64,000 nt of DNA from contig CANRCT010000006.1 of NCBI GenBank assembly GCA_947629175.1, positions 24,429 through 88,428 on the forward strand, in the 5' to 3' direction. Shown here piece after piece: positions 9,476 through 19,509 of this stretch (position 1 is the first letter of the stretch; each line of letters starts with the position of its first letter). The translations under genes and the position numbers were made by a program. Source of the stretch: an uncultured Muribaculaceae bacterium (GTDB lineage: Bacteria > Bacteroidota > Bacteroidia > Bacteroidales > Muribaculaceae). The notes under the pieces were generated by a model. It worked only from the letters and a program-made list of their open reading frames with translations. It was not told the origin of the DNA and ran no database searches.

Positions 9476-10419
9476 ACAGAAAAGACTTAAGAATAGTATT
9501 TCTCGGAACTCCCGAGTTTGCAGTTGAAAGCCTCCGCCGATTAGTCGACGGAGGCTACAATATTGTCGGCGTCGTAACGATGCCCGACAAACCGGCCGGA
9601 CGAGGCCACCGGATGTTTCAGTCGCCGGTAAAACTTTTCGCCGTTGAGCACGGACTCAAGGTGATGCAGCCTGTGAAGCTCAGCGATGAATCGTTTGTAA
9701 AGGAGTTGCGCTCCCTGCATGCCGACCTTTTCATAGTAATAGCTTTCAGGATGCTTCCGAGAGTGGTTTGGCAGATGCCGCCTCTCGGCACATTCAACCT
9801 GCACGCATCATTACTCCCGCGATACCGCGGAGCGGCTCCGATCAACTGGGCCGTGATCAATGGCGACGAAAAGACTGGTGTGACCACCTTCTTCCTCAAG
9901 CATGAACTCGACACAGGCGACATTATCGGACGCGAAGAGATCGGGATCGGGCCCGACGAGAACGTGGGATCCGTCCACGACCGACTGATGGAGCTCGGAG
10001 CGGCCATGACTATTAAGACTGTCGATGCAATAATCGACGGCACAGTCAACCCGATGCCGCAGAGCGCCATTAGCGGGGAGGAGCCGACCGCCGCGCCGAA
10101 AATCTTCAAGGAAACCACCTGCCGTATCGACTGGAACAAACCGGCCCGCGATGTCCATAATCTGGTGCGCGGTCTGTCGCCTTATCCTGCCGCATGGACA
10201 GAGATCAGCACGGACGAGACTCTGAAGATTTTCGAGACCAGAATTACCGACGTCACTGCTTCAGATCCTGGATCTGTGACCACCGACGGAAAGAGGCTGA
10301 CTGTCGACTGCGCCGACAAGCGTATTGAGATACTCAGCCTGCAGCCGCAGGGGAAGAAACGGATGGACGCTGACGCTTGGCTCCGCGGACTGCGCGAGAT
10401 GCCCGGACGGTTCAGCTGA
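9472..10419 (+). CDS. fmt: Methionyl-tRNA formyltransferase
   Basis: 315 residues, the normal length for Fmt. The N-terminal formyltransferase domain begins IVFLGTPEFAVESLRRLV and carries the signature SLLPRYRGAAPINW (from S113), followed by the catalytic Asn-His-Asp region (FNLHASLLPRY and HELDTGDIIG). The C-terminal OB-fold domain binds initiator tRNA (CRIDWNKPARDVHNLVRGLSPYP). It formylates Met-tRNAfMet using 10-formyl-tetrahydrofolate. It overlaps the upstream ROK gene by 4 nt and the opposing M3 peptidase by 8 nt at the 3' end, leaving no room for a separate terminator. Confidence 0.96.
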   Translation: MNRKDLRIVFLGTPEFAVESLRRLVDGGYNIVGVVTMPDKPAGRGHRMFQSPVKLFAVEHGLKVMQPVKLSDESFVKELRSLHADLFIVIAFRMLPRVVWQMPPLGTFNLHASLLPRYRGAAPINWAVINGDEKTGVTTFFLKHELDTGDIIGREEIGIGPDENVGSVHDRLMELGAAMTIKTVDAIIDGTVNPMPQSAISGEEPTAAPKIFKETTCRIDWNKPARDVHNLVRGLSPYPAAWTEISTDETLKIFETRITDVTASDPGSVTTDGKRLTVDCADKRIEILSLQPQGKKRMDADAWLRGLREMPGRFS

Positions 10420-12448
10420 TCACACCGTCGCGCCGCAACAAGGCATCAGGCTCGGGATCACGGCCACGGAAACGGCGGTAGAGCACATCGGGTTCTTCCG
10501 TCGCGCCTTTTTCAAGGATTTCGCAGCGGAACGACTCGGCCGTGGCTCTATTCGTCACTCCCTCTTCCAGGAAGCGGCCGAAAGCATCGGCCTCGATCAC
10601 TTCAGCCCATTTGTAACTGTAGTATCCGGCTGCGTACCCTCCCGAAAAAATATGTCCGAACGATGGCGAGGCCACACTGCGGCTCTCGTTGGGAATCACA
10701 GCAAGAGGATCGGTCACGGCAAGCTCAAAGGCTGCAGGATCATCCACTTTCTCTATTATAGTGTGCCAGGCCATGTCGGTGAGGCCGAACATCAGCTGCC
10801 TGATGCAATCGTAACCGCAGCCGAACTGATGACTGCCGATCATCTTCTCCACTGCTTCGTCGGGCAGCGGCTGACCGGTAAGATAATGCCGGGCGAACGT
10901 ATCGAGGAATTCTCTGCGGCGCAAAAAGTTTTCATTGAACTGCGACGGCAGTTCCACGAAGTCGCGGGCCACATTTGTTCCCGAAAGCGCCGTATAACGG
11001 CATCGGCTGAAAAGCGAGTGAAGCGCGTGGCCGAACTCATGCAGCAGCGTGTTGACCTCATTAGGCGAAAGCAGTGCCGGAGTCGATGAAGTCGGCCGTG
11101 TGAAATTCGTCACGATGCTGACATGCGGTCTGATGTCAGTGCCTTCGGCTGTCGTCGACTGTTCTCGGAAATCGGTCATCCATGCGCCCGCACGTTTACC
11201 GTCGCGGGGGAAGAAATCCATGTAAAGCAATCCGAGATGACTCCCGTCATTGTCCTTGACTTCATATACCTTCACCTCGGGATGATATACGGGGATATCG
11301 GTTCTTCGGCAGAATTCTATCCCGTAGAGCATACGGGCCAGACCGAATACACCCTCCACCGTAGTATCGAGCCTGAAGTATGGCCGCATGGATTCCGGAT
11401 CGTAATCAAAACGGCTTATGCGATAAAGCCGGCTATAGTATGCATAGTCCCACTGTCGCAATACGAAATGCGCCCCCTCGCTCCGTCGTGCGAATTCGGC
11501 GATCTCATCCACTTCACGACGCTGCACCGGCATGTAGGCCTCTTCAAGCCTGTGAAGAAGATGCTCCACATTGGCCCGTGTGCGCGCCATCTTGTTTTCG
11601 AGGGCATAGTCGGCATATGTGTCATAACCGAGCAGCCGGGCCACCCGAAGTCGTAGCCAAGACATGCGGGCAGCTATATCAAGGTTGCTGTAACTGCCCG
11701 AAACGTTGCGCGACGAATATGCGCGGAAAAAGCGTTCGCGAAGATCCCTGCGCGAGGAGTGAGCCATAAAAGTGCTGTAGACCGGGAAATCCAGCTTGAA
11801 GCAGTATTCCCCTGCTCTGCCTTCGGCAGCAGCCCGCTCCGAAGCCTCCTCCACAAGCCGGTCAGGCAGTCCGTCGAGATCGTCGCCTCCGAGATAGAAT
11901 TTCAGACCCGCATTCTCCTTCACGAGATTTTGGCCGAATTGCTCCGATAGTTGCGAAAGTTCCTTTTTCGCCTCTCGGTAGGCCTCTCGGTCAGCTCCTT
12001 CAAGCAGAGCTCCGGATCTGACGAATCTCTCATATGTTTTCTTGAGAAGCATCCGGTCCTCACCGTCGAGCGTTGCGGCCTCGCCCGAGTCATGTACCGT
12101 CCGTATGCGGGCCCAGAGCTTTTCGTCGAGACTGATCCTGACGGAGTGTTCCGTAAGCATTTCCGAGACCCTTACGGATATATCCATCATGCTGTCGTCG
12201 GTGCAGGCCGAGGTCAGCGGGAAGAAAGCTCCGGCCACGCGGTCGAGCATCTCTCCGCTCCGGGCCAGAGCCGCCACAGTGTTGGCGAATGTAGGAGTCT
12301 CCTCATTATCGCGTATCGACTCTATTTCATTCCATGACTGCCTGAGCGCCTCCTCGAAAGCCGGCATATAGTCGGCGACGGTTATTCTGTCGAATGGCAC
12401 CGCTCCGAAAGGTGTATCAAAAGGGCGGCTGAATATTTCTCCGTTCAT
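10412..12448 (-). CDS. M3 family metallopeptidase (oligopeptidase A / peptidyl-dipeptidase Dcp type)
   Basis: 678 residues, the normal size of Dcp/OpdA enzymes. The zinc motif HEFGH is at 470-474, with the third ligand expected in the glutamate-containing segment some 25 residues downstream (FVELPSQFNENF). The N-terminal helical half begins FSRPFDTPFGAVPFDRITVADY, a typical family opening. No signal peptide is seen, so a cytoplasmic role in degrading short peptides is likely. Its start overlaps the stop of the TPR gene (ATGA) and its 3' end overlaps fmt by 8 nt. Whether it is endopeptidase or dipeptidyl carboxypeptidase cannot be told from sequence alone. Confidence 0.93.
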   Translation of the reverse strand: MNGEIFSRPFDTPFGAVPFDRITVADYMPAFEEALRQSWNEIESIRDNEETPTFANTVAALARSGEMLDRVAGAFFPLTSACTDDSMMDISVRVSEMLTEHSVRISLDEKLWARIRTVHDSGEAATLDGEDRMLLKKTYERFVRSGALLEGADREAYREAKKELSQLSEQFGQNLVKENAGLKFYLGGDDLDGLPDRLVEEASERAAAEGRAGEYCFKLDFPVYSTFMAHSSRRDLRERFFRAYSSRNVSGSYSNLDIAARMSWLRLRVARLLGYDTYADYALENKMARTRANVEHLLHRLEEAYMPVQRREVDEIAEFARRSEGAHFVLRQWDYAYYSRLYRISRFDYDPESMRPYFRLDTTVEGVFGLARMLYGIEFCRRTDIPVYHPEVKVYEVKDNDGSHLGLLYMDFFPRDGKRAGAWMTDFREQSTTAEGTDIRPHVSIVTNFTRPTSSTPALLSPNEVNTLLHEFGHALHSLFSRCRYTALSGTNVARDFVELPSQFNENFLRRREFLDTFARHYLTGQPLPDEAVEKMIGSHQFGCGYDCIRQLMFGLTDMAWHTIIEKVDDPAAFELAVTDPLAVIPNESRSVASPSFGHIFSGGYAAGYYSYKWAEVIEADAFGRFLEEGVTNRATAESFRCEILEKGATEEPDVLYRRFRGRDPEPDALLRRDGVIS

Positions 12449-14664
12449 ACGATCTCCTCTATTACGATTGCTTTCAATATTTCGTCCACTCCGGCATCCC
12501 TCAGGGCCTGGGCGTCATCATTCATGGCTTTCAGAAACCATCCCGTATCATTACCCGCCTGTTCGCATGCTTTCTGATACAGCTCGGCAGCCCTGCGCGG
12601 ATCGCCGCAGGCAAGCGCTATATGACCGGCATTGAGATAATCCTCGGCCTTCGGATTGTCGGCAAGGATCTTGTCGCTATAAGTCCGTGCTCTCGGCAGA
12701 TCGCCCATCCTGAAAGCGCACCAGGCTATAGGCCGCCGCGCACGGTCGGAATCCTCGTCGAGATACTCCACTTTAAAAAATTCCTTCATGGCCTCGTCGA
12801 AGCGGCGCAGCTGCATAAGGCACATGCCTATATTGAGCGCCGTAAGCATGTCATCGGCCTGGAGGGAGGAGATGCGCCTGTAATAATCGAGCGCCTTAGA
12901 GTCATCGCCAAGCATCCTGTAGCACTGCGCCAGCCGGCGCAGAGTCCATACATTGTCGGGACTCGTAAGCTCGCTTCGGCCATACATCGTGATCGCGTCG
13001 CTGATCCGTCCGAGTTTCTGCAGGCAATAACCCGATTTCTGATACACCTGCCACTGATCCGAAGGAGCATCAAGCCTGTCGGTCAGCTTCCCGAACATTG
13101 CGAGGGCCTCGGCGTAATATCCGCGCTTGAAATAAAACTCGGCAGTCTCGCGCACAAACACCGGATCATCAAACCATTCCGAAAGCTCATGCAGTTCCGG
13201 AAGATTGATAAATCCCGAGAAAGGATTGGAGAACTCGTTCTTACGCCTGAAGAGGTTGAAGAAACGGTATAGGTTCTGTATGTATTTGTTGACGGCATTC
13301 TCCGCCCTCTCCGCTTCGGGCCTGAGCGACGAGGCGCTGATCTCGGCGAAGTTGATATTGCCGGCCTTAAGCTGCTGCATCATCATTTCCCGTTGCGGGG
13401 CCGGAATATTGTCCATCGACAGCATCATCGAATACTTGTCGCTGTCGCACAGATAAGGCATCTCCGATATGATCTCTTTGAGAGCGTCCGACTCCGGAGC
13501 ATCGGACGCACCGAGCGACGAATGATCTTTATCAAATGCCAGAAACCAATTGGCTATATCGTTGAAAAACGGGAACGTTTTGAGCCGGGAGAATGTGACC
13601 ATCATCACGTCGCCTCCGTCGCTCTGCAACTCGTTGAGCTCGCGAAGCTTCTCGGCGAGGCCGCTCCGCTCGAAAACCTCTTCCCATTCAGGATTCTCCT
13701 CCATGGCCCCCTCCAGATCCGACAGATTCCGGAGCTCCCTGATCTTGCGGTCAAGTTCAGGCTTGATCCTCATCATGCCGGGTATCACCTCACGCTCCAT
13801 CTTTCCGGTGATGCGCTCGGTGTCGGTGGCTTTCAGAAGCTGCACGAACACCATGCGCAGATCGGCTGTCCACGAAGGCAGTTCGGAGGCGGCTGCAAGC
13901 ATGTCCGACAGTTTTTTGTCGGCAAGTCGTCCGCGGTTGGCCCACATGGCTATCATCAGGCTTGCCAGAGCGATCAGCCGAAGCTCAGCCGACAGTTCCC
14001 CCGTACGATAATAGACCGACAGAAGCATACGCAGACGCGCCGCGTCGAATATCTCAAGTGCGCCGAGCATCAGCGCCGAGATCATCAGCTGCTTGACGCC
14101 CCGGCCTATGGTAGGATCGGATATGAAAGTCTCGATCGCTGCCGTGTCGGAGTCGGAGAGCGGATGGCTGATCCATATTAGGGTGAACAGTCGCGTGGCA
14201 AGCCGCTCCTGCGCCTCGCGCAAGGAACGGCCGTCGGGACCGGCTACATCCTTGGAGCCGCCAAGAAGAGCCAGCCCGAGCTGCCTTACGTTGTCGGAGT
14301 AACGCTGAAGAAGAGAGGCGATCGACGAGTCGGGCTGCATGTTCTCGTAGCGCAGACTTGAGAAATAGAGCCGGGGCGAATCGGCGGCCGACGCCGCGCG
14401 TATCACCTCGTCGACCATACCGAGCAGCTGCGACGCTATTGTGTCGTACATGGCCTTGCGGCCAGGATCCTCCACGCCGTCGAGGGCATAGCGGCGCAGA
14501 TAGCCGTAGTCTGTGCGGAGCTTCGCTATGCGTTCGCGCAGTTGCCACGAGGCATTATAGACGGGGAGTGTTGCCTCTATCTGGTCTATCGCCTGCATCA
14601 GTCGACGCCGGGATATGAGGTCGGATATATTGTCGTGGAGAGATTTGAGAGAGCTGTTGGGCAT
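12445..14664 (-). CDS. Tetratricopeptide repeat protein of unknown function
   Basis: 739 residues. The C-terminal third (about 500-720) has several recognisable TPR units, for example the segments around AEFYFKRGYYAEALAMFGKL, WQVYQKSGYCLQKLGRISDA, WTLRRLAQCYRMLGDDSKAL and LNIGMCLMQLRRFDEAMKEF. The N-terminal two thirds are predicted helical and match nothing I recognise. There is no signal peptide, so a cytoplasmic scaffold is likely. It lies between trkH (62-nt gap) and the M3 peptidase, which it overlaps by 4 nt, suggesting that it belongs to the dxs-trkAH transcription unit and is cotranslated with the peptidase. Confidence 0.85.
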   Translation of the reverse strand: MPNSSLKSLHDNISDLISRRRLMQAIDQIEATLPVYNASWQLRERIAKLRTDYGYLRRYALDGVEDPGRKAMYDTIASQLLGMVDEVIRAASAADSPRLYFSSLRYENMQPDSSIASLLQRYSDNVRQLGLALLGGSKDVAGPDGRSLREAQERLATRLFTLIWISHPLSDSDTAAIETFISDPTIGRGVKQLMISALMLGALEIFDAARLRMLLSVYYRTGELSAELRLIALASLMIAMWANRGRLADKKLSDMLAAASELPSWTADLRMVFVQLLKATDTERITGKMEREVIPGMMRIKPELDRKIRELRNLSDLEGAMEENPEWEEVFERSGLAEKLRELNELQSDGGDVMMVTFSRLKTFPFFNDIANWFLAFDKDHSSLGASDAPESDALKEIISEMPYLCDSDKYSMMLSMDNIPAPQREMMMQQLKAGNINFAEISASSLRPEAERAENAVNKYIQNLYRFFNLFRRKNEFSNPFSGFINLPELHELSEWFDDPVFVRETAEFYFKRGYYAEALAMFGKLTDRLDAPSDQWQVYQKSGYCLQKLGRISDAITMYGRSELTSPDNVWTLRRLAQCYRMLGDDSKALDYYRRISSLQADDMLTALNIGMCLMQLRRFDEAMKEFFKVEYLDEDSDRARRPIAWCAFRMGDLPRARTYSDKILADNPKAEDYLNAGHIALACGDPRRAAELYQKACEQAGNDTGWFLKAMNDDAQALRDAGVDEILKAIVIEEIV

Positions 14665-14726
14665 ATTCTGTATTATAGTGTGATATTAGGCAATAACAAC
14701 AAAAACCATGCCAATGTTGGCATCCG

Positions 14727-16205
14727 TCACTTGCGCCAGAAGCCCGGGGTGAACAGCAGAAGCACAGTGAATATCTCCAGACGCCCGGTGAGCATCAGCA
14801 GCGAGAGCACCCATTTGCCCGGAGCCGGGATTATGGCGTAGGATTCGCCGTAGCCGGTCACTCCGGTGCCCAGACCGGTGTTGCTGACACACGAGAACGA
14901 CGAGAAGAAAGAGTCGACGAGCGGTATGTTGAAAGCTGTCAGGATTATCCCGCCAACAGCTATGATCATCACGTAGATACACAGAAACGCTATTACTTTC
15001 GACACCACCTCCGGAGCCATTACCTTGTCATTGATGCGCACGCTCATCATCGTGTTGGGATGGATGCAGCGGTATATCTCGTTGCCGCTGTTCTTTATCA
15101 GGAACAGCATGCGGTCTATCTTGGCTCCGCCGCTCGTGGACCCGGCACAGGAGCCGAAAAACATCAGCAGGAAGAGCAGCGCGAGCACAAACGTGCCCCA
15201 GTTCTCGAAGTTATTGACCGTCAGCCCGGTGGATGTGATGGTGGATATAATCTGAAACAGAGGATCGAGCGTAAACGAACTGAAGTCGGTCACCTGTCCG
15301 CGCCTGACGATAGCTATGACGAAAAACAGGTAGAACACCAGAATGATGCGTATGTAGGTCTTGAACACGTCATTGCGCCAGAAGCAGCGGAAATTGCCGT
15401 GCAGTCCCTTGAACATCAGCCCGAAATTCACACCGCCGAGAAACATGAACACCGTTATGACCAGTTTCACGTAGGCCGAGTCCCATGCTCCGATGCTGTT
15501 GTCGCGGGTCGAGTAGCCGCCGGTGGAGATCGACGAGAAGGCATGGCAGAGGCTGTCGTAGAAATCCATCGGCCCTATCCAGAGAAGCAGCGTCAGCACT
15601 GCTGTCAGCAGGAAGTAGAGCATCCAGAGCCCTTTGGCGGTCTGCGAGATGCGCGGACGGAGCTTGTCATGGGTTATGCCTGTCACTTCGGCGTTGAACA
15701 TCTGCATGCCCCCCGAGTGGTTGAGCATGGGCAGCACTGCCAGAGTGAAAAGTATGATACCCATGCCGCCAATCCACTGCATAAGGCAGCGCCACAGCAG
15801 TATGCCGCGTGAGAACACCTCTACGGAGTCGAGAGCCGACGCGCCGGTGGTGGTGAACCCCGACATGGCCTCGAAAAAGGCGTCGCTGACACTCAGCGGA
15901 TGACTGCACAGCATGAACGGTATCATGCCGAAAGCGGAGAAAAACACCCATACCAGAGCCGTCAGCAGAAATCCCTCGCGCTTGCCCATATCTGTGCACG
16001 ACGGCCGGATGCCGAACGTCATGGCCAGCCCGGTGATAGCGGTAGCCACGGCGCTTATCAGGAAGGCCTCCGCATCGCTCTCGCCGTAGATGAGGCTCGT
16101 GGCGAGAGGCACGACGAGGAAGGCTCCCTCGATCATGAGGAGCCAGCCTATCACACGGAGCACCATGGCGAAATTTATTGTCAGCTTTGCCCGCGGTTTG
16201 CTCAT
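14727..16205 (-). CDS. trkH: Trk/Ktr potassium uptake membrane subunit
   Basis: 492 residues, matching TrkH (about 480). Around ten membrane spans. The four selectivity-filter loops are visible as repeats: SGFTTTGAS near 115, SSISTGGYST near 230, ISTITSTGLTVN near 330 and SCVSNTGLGTGV near 445. MQWIGGMGIILFTLAVLPML is a conserved TrkH segment. It forms the K+ channel of the Trk system in the inner membrane and works with the NAD-binding ring protein TrkA, whose gene lies immediately upstream and overlaps by 4 nt (ATGA). Confidence 0.95.
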   Translation of the reverse strand: MSKPRAKLTINFAMVLRVIGWLLMIEGAFLVVPLATSLIYGESDAEAFLISAVATAITGLAMTFGIRPSCTDMGKREGFLLTALVWVFFSAFGMIPFMLCSHPLSVSDAFFEAMSGFTTTGASALDSVEVFSRGILLWRCLMQWIGGMGIILFTLAVLPMLNHSGGMQMFNAEVTGITHDKLRPRISQTAKGLWMLYFLLTAVLTLLLWIGPMDFYDSLCHAFSSISTGGYSTRDNSIGAWDSAYVKLVITVFMFLGGVNFGLMFKGLHGNFRCFWRNDVFKTYIRIILVFYLFFVIAIVRRGQVTDFSSFTLDPLFQIISTITSTGLTVNNFENWGTFVLALLFLLMFFGSCAGSTSGGAKIDRMLFLIKNSGNEIYRCIHPNTMMSVRINDKVMAPEVVSKVIAFLCIYVMIIAVGGIILTAFNIPLVDSFFSSFSCVSNTGLGTGVTGYGESYAIIPAPGKWVLSLLMLTGRLEIFTVLLLFTPGFWRK

Positions 16206-17536
16206 CCGAAAAGTTTTTCGATTTTATGAATCGTGCCCGACAGGCAGAACACCACTACATGATCGCCCGCCTCAATCACGGTGTTGCCGGTCACGAGCAT
16301 TCCGTGCCCGTCGCGTATGAGTCCCGCAATGGTCACGTCGCGGCTAAGGTTGAGATTTTTCACCGGCCCGTGGGTGATCTTCGATCCGGGCCTCACCTCT
16401 ATCTCGGCCACGTCGGCATCGGCCAGAGCCATGAATTTCGACGAGGAGGAGTCGGTGGCGAGAAGCATCTGGAAGATGGTGCTCGAAGCGAGCAGTTTCT
16501 TGTTGACCACAGTGCCGATATTGAGATTTTCGGCAGCGGAGATAAACTGCAGGTCCTCCACTTCGGCTATAGTCTTCCTGACTCCGTGCTCCTTAGCGGT
16601 GAGCGATGCCAGTATGTTGGTCTCCGAGCTGTTGGTCAGGGCTATGAACGCGTCCATATCGTCGATCCCCTCCTCGTCGAGGGTATCGATGTCGCGTGCG
16701 TCGCCGTTGACTATCCTCGCGTCGGGACACCGCTCGCAGAGCTTCACGCAGCGCTGACGGTCGATGTCGATGATCTTGAACTTATAGCGGTCGCCCGAGA
16801 TTGCGGCAAGCCTTATGGCTATGCGGCTTCCGCCCATGATGAGCACCTTGCGGATATTCACCTCGCGCTTGCCGCAGATCTCCCTGATGTTCTCTATATG
16901 GTCGCGGGTGGCGGTGAAATAGAGTATGTCGTTGGGGGCTATGCGGTCATCGCCGCGGGGGATGATCGTCTCGTTGCGGCGCCGTATGGCGGCCACGTGG
17001 AAGTTGTGACCGTAGGCCGACAGATCCTTCAGCTGCATGCCGCAGAGAGGAGCGTTGTCGCGTATCTTCACTCCCACCACCGTCAGCTCGCCGTCGTGGA
17101 TGTCAAACCACGTGCGCACCCACGTGCGCTCCAGCGAAGTCAGTATCTCTCTGGCCGCCAGATATTCGGGATAGATCAGGTTGTTGACCCCCATGGCATT
17201 GAAGAAAGCGCTGTGATCGGCCTCCATGAACTCATAGTTGTCGATCCTCGCCACCGTCTTCTTCGCTCCGAGGCTCTTGGCTATCGAGCAGGCTATGACG
17301 TTGGTGGTCTCGAAGGGCGTGACGGCGATGAACAGATCGCAGCTCCCCACGCCCGAGTCGGCCAGAACACTGAACGACGTAGGCGATCCGCGGTTGGTCA
17401 TCAGATTGTAGTTGGCGTCGATCGCCGCGAGCTTGTCGGCGTCGGCGTCGACCAGTATCACGTCCTGCTCCTCTTTTGAGAGCAGTTTCGCCAGATGCGA
17501 CCCTACTTCGCCCGCGCCGGCTATCACTATCTTCAT
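16202..17536 (-). CDS. trkA: Trk potassium uptake regulatory subunit
   Basis: 444 residues with two tandem RCK units, each a TrkA_N Rossmann domain plus TrkA_C domain, as in E. coli TrkA. The first Rossmann motif is IVIAGAGEVGSHLAKLL at residues 3-19; the second begins KVLIMGGSRIAIRLA near 230. TrkA binds NAD(H) and nucleotides and gates the TrkH channel on the cytoplasmic side. It overlaps dxs upstream and trkH downstream by 4 nt each, so the three are cotranslated. The second Rossmann loop reads GGSRIA rather than GxGxxG, so nucleotide binding may be weaker there. Confidence 0.95.
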   Translation of the reverse strand: MKIVIAGAGEVGSHLAKLLSKEEQDVILVDADADKLAAIDANYNLMTNRGSPTSFSVLADSGVGSCDLFIAVTPFETTNVIACSIAKSLGAKKTVARIDNYEFMEADHSAFFNAMGVNNLIYPEYLAAREILTSLERTWVRTWFDIHDGELTVVGVKIRDNAPLCGMQLKDLSAYGHNFHVAAIRRRNETIIPRGDDRIAPNDILYFTATRDHIENIREICGKREVNIRKVLIMGGSRIAIRLAAISGDRYKFKIIDIDRQRCVKLCERCPDARIVNGDARDIDTLDEEGIDDMDAFIALTNSSETNILASLTAKEHGVRKTIAEVEDLQFISAAENLNIGTVVNKKLLASSTIFQMLLATDSSSSKFMALADADVAEIEVRPGSKITHGPVKNLNLSRDVTIAGLIRDGHGMLVTGNTVIEAGDHVVVFCLSGTIHKIEKLFG

Positions 17537-19509
17537 TTCCTGAAATTCATTAGGGTTTCGGCTATCGTCGCCGCATCATAGCGGCAGAGACGGCGCAGTT
17601 CGGCCACAGTGCCCTGCGGGACGAAAGCGTCGGGTATTCCCATACGCGTCACCGGCAGGCTGTAGCCTCTCGCGGCGAGCCATTCGAGCACGGCTCCGCC
17701 CAGACCGCCGTCGACGGTGCCGTCCTCCACGGTGACGATCGGGCGTCCGCTCCTGGCGGCCTCCTCCATGATGGAGTCGTCGAGCGGCTTTATAAATATC
17801 ATGTCGCAGTGGGTCACTCCGATTCCCGCGGCCGCAGCCATCTTGGCTGCCTGCGCCGCCTCATGGGCTATCGGGCCGACAGTGAGCAGAGTGACGTCGT
17901 CGCCGCGGCTCAGCGTCTCGCCGCGGCCTACTTCCATAGTCCGCATAGGCTTATGTGCGTCGTGGCCACATCCGCGCGGATAGCGTATCGCCCAGGGGCC
18001 GCGGCGTTCGGGTAGCTGCGAAGTGTAGAGCAGCGAACGCAGCTGGTCGGCGTCGCGCGGCGCAGCTATGGTCATGCCCGGCACGGTGCGCATATATGCC
18101 AGATCGTTGGCGCCGTGATGGGTCACTCCGTCCTCGCCGACAAGTCCGGCGCGATCTATGCAGAATGTCACAGGAAGCCCCTGCACGGCCACGTCGTGGA
18201 TAATATTGTCGTAGGCGCGCTGCAGAAACGCCGAATATATGGCCACGTAAGGGAGCATCCCGTCCTTGGCCAGACCGCCGGCGAAAGTCACGGCGTGCCC
18301 TTCGGAAATGCCCACGTCAAATGTCCTTTCAGGCATTGCCTTCTGTAACATGCTCATCGACGTACCCGAGGGCATCGCTGCCGTAATGCCGACGATCTTC
18401 TTGTTTTTTTCAGCGAGATCCACAAGTGTCGACCCCATAACTTCCTGGAATTTCGTGCGCCCCTCCGCGCTGCACTCTGACTTCCGCTCACCCGTAGCCG
18501 CGTCGAAACGGCCCGGTGCGTGCCACGCGGCCGGATCCTTCTCTGCCGGAGCGTAGCCTTTGCCCTTGATGGTGCGCAGATGGAGGAGCCGAGGGCCGTT
18601 CATGTCCTTTATATCCTGAAGCACCTTGATCATGCGCGGCAGATCGTGGCCGTCGAATGGCCCGAAATATCTGATATTGAGCCCTTCGAATATATTCTGT
18701 TCCTTTGTCAGGAGCGATTTCAGGCTGTTGTTGAAGCGCAGTATGCGCCCCTTGCTGTTGTCGTTGAAAAGATGTAGCTTTTTCAGCAGCCTGTAGACGC
18801 CGTAGCGGAAACTGTTGTAGCCTTTCGACGCGGTCATGTGGGCCAGATAGGAGTTGAGCGAGCCCACATTGTGGTCGATCGACATGTCGTTGTCGTTGAG
18901 GATTATGAGCAGATTGCTGTTGGCGTTGGCGGCGTTGTTGATACCCTCGAAAGCCAGACCGCCGCTAATCGACGCGTCGCCTATGACGGCCACCACGTTG
19001 CGTCGCGGACTCTCGTTTTTCAGGGCCGACGCCACCGACATGCCCAGAGCGGCCGATATGGAGTTGGAAGCGTGGCCGGCAGTGAAGGTGTCATATTCGC
19101 TCTCGTCGGGGTTGGGAAATCCGCTCAGGCCCCCGAGCTTGCGGTTGGTGTGGAACCGGTCGGCGCGGCCCGTCAGCAGCTTGTGGCCGTAGGCCTGATG
19201 GCCCACATCCCAAACGATGCGGTCATAGGGAGTATTGAATACATAATGCAGCGCCACCGTAAGCTCCACCGAGCCCATGCTCGACGCGAAATGCCCCGGA
19301 TTATTGGAAAGCGACTCTATCAGAAACCGGCGGATATCACCGCACAGCCCCGTAAGCTCGTCGACCGACATGCCGCGCATATCGGCCGGATCGTTCACGC
19401 GGCTCAACAGCGGATACAGCTCCCTGTCGGGGGCTTTACGGCTTTCGTCGGCCGTCACCGTGAGAGTCTTGTCGTTTGCCTCGCACATATTTCTTATATA
19501 AAGGCACAA
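17533..19509 (-). CDS. dxs: 1-deoxy-D-xylulose-5-phosphate synthase
   Basis: 658 residues from the first possible start; a second ATG at 19488 (MCEANDK) is equally likely, since family similarity begins only near residue 30 (YPLLSRVNDPADMR). The TPP-binding motif runs GDASISGGLAFEGINNA to NDNDMSI (about 170-205), and the transketolase pyrimidine domain follows with EGHAVTFAGGLA and the catalytic region GLVGEDGVTHHGANDLAYMR. It condenses pyruvate and glyceraldehyde-3-phosphate, the first step of the MEP isoprenoid route, and supplies thiamin and pyridoxal precursors. It overlaps trkA by 4 nt. Confidence 0.96.
   Translation of the reverse strand: MCLYIRNMCEANDKTLTVTADESRKAPDRELYPLLSRVNDPADMRGMSVDELTGLCGDIRRFLIESLSNNPGHFASSMGSVELTVALHYVFNTPYDRIVWDVGHQAYGHKLLTGRADRFHTNRKLGGLSGFPNPDESEYDTFTAGHASNSISAALGMSVASALKNESPRRNVVAVIGDASISGGLAFEGINNAANANSNLLIILNDNDMSIDHNVGSLNSYLAHMTASKGYNSFRYGVYRLLKKLHLFNDNSKGRILRFNNSLKSLLTKEQNIFEGLNIRYFGPFDGHDLPRMIKVLQDIKDMNGPRLLHLRTIKGKGYAPAEKDPAAWHAPGRFDAATGERKSECSAEGRTKFQEVMGSTLVDLAEKNKKIVGITAAMPSGTSMSMLQKAMPERTFDVGISEGHAVTFAGGLAKDGMLPYVAIYSAFLQRAYDNIIHDVAVQGLPVTFCIDRAGLVGEDGVTHHGANDLAYMRTVPGMTIAAPRDADQLRSLLYTSQLPERRGPWAIRYPRGCGHDAHKPMRTMEVGRGETLSRGDDVTLLTVGPIAHEAAQAAKMAAAAGIGVTHCDMIFIKPLDDSIMEEAARSGRPIVTVEDGTVDGGLGGAVLEWLAARGYSLPVTRMGIPDAFVPQGTVAELRRLCRYDAATIAETLMNFRK

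Noticed and set aside
16178..17479. 433-residue ORF opposite trkA
   Set aside because: Antisense shadow in GC-rich code; no motifs, while the minus strand encodes both RCK domains.
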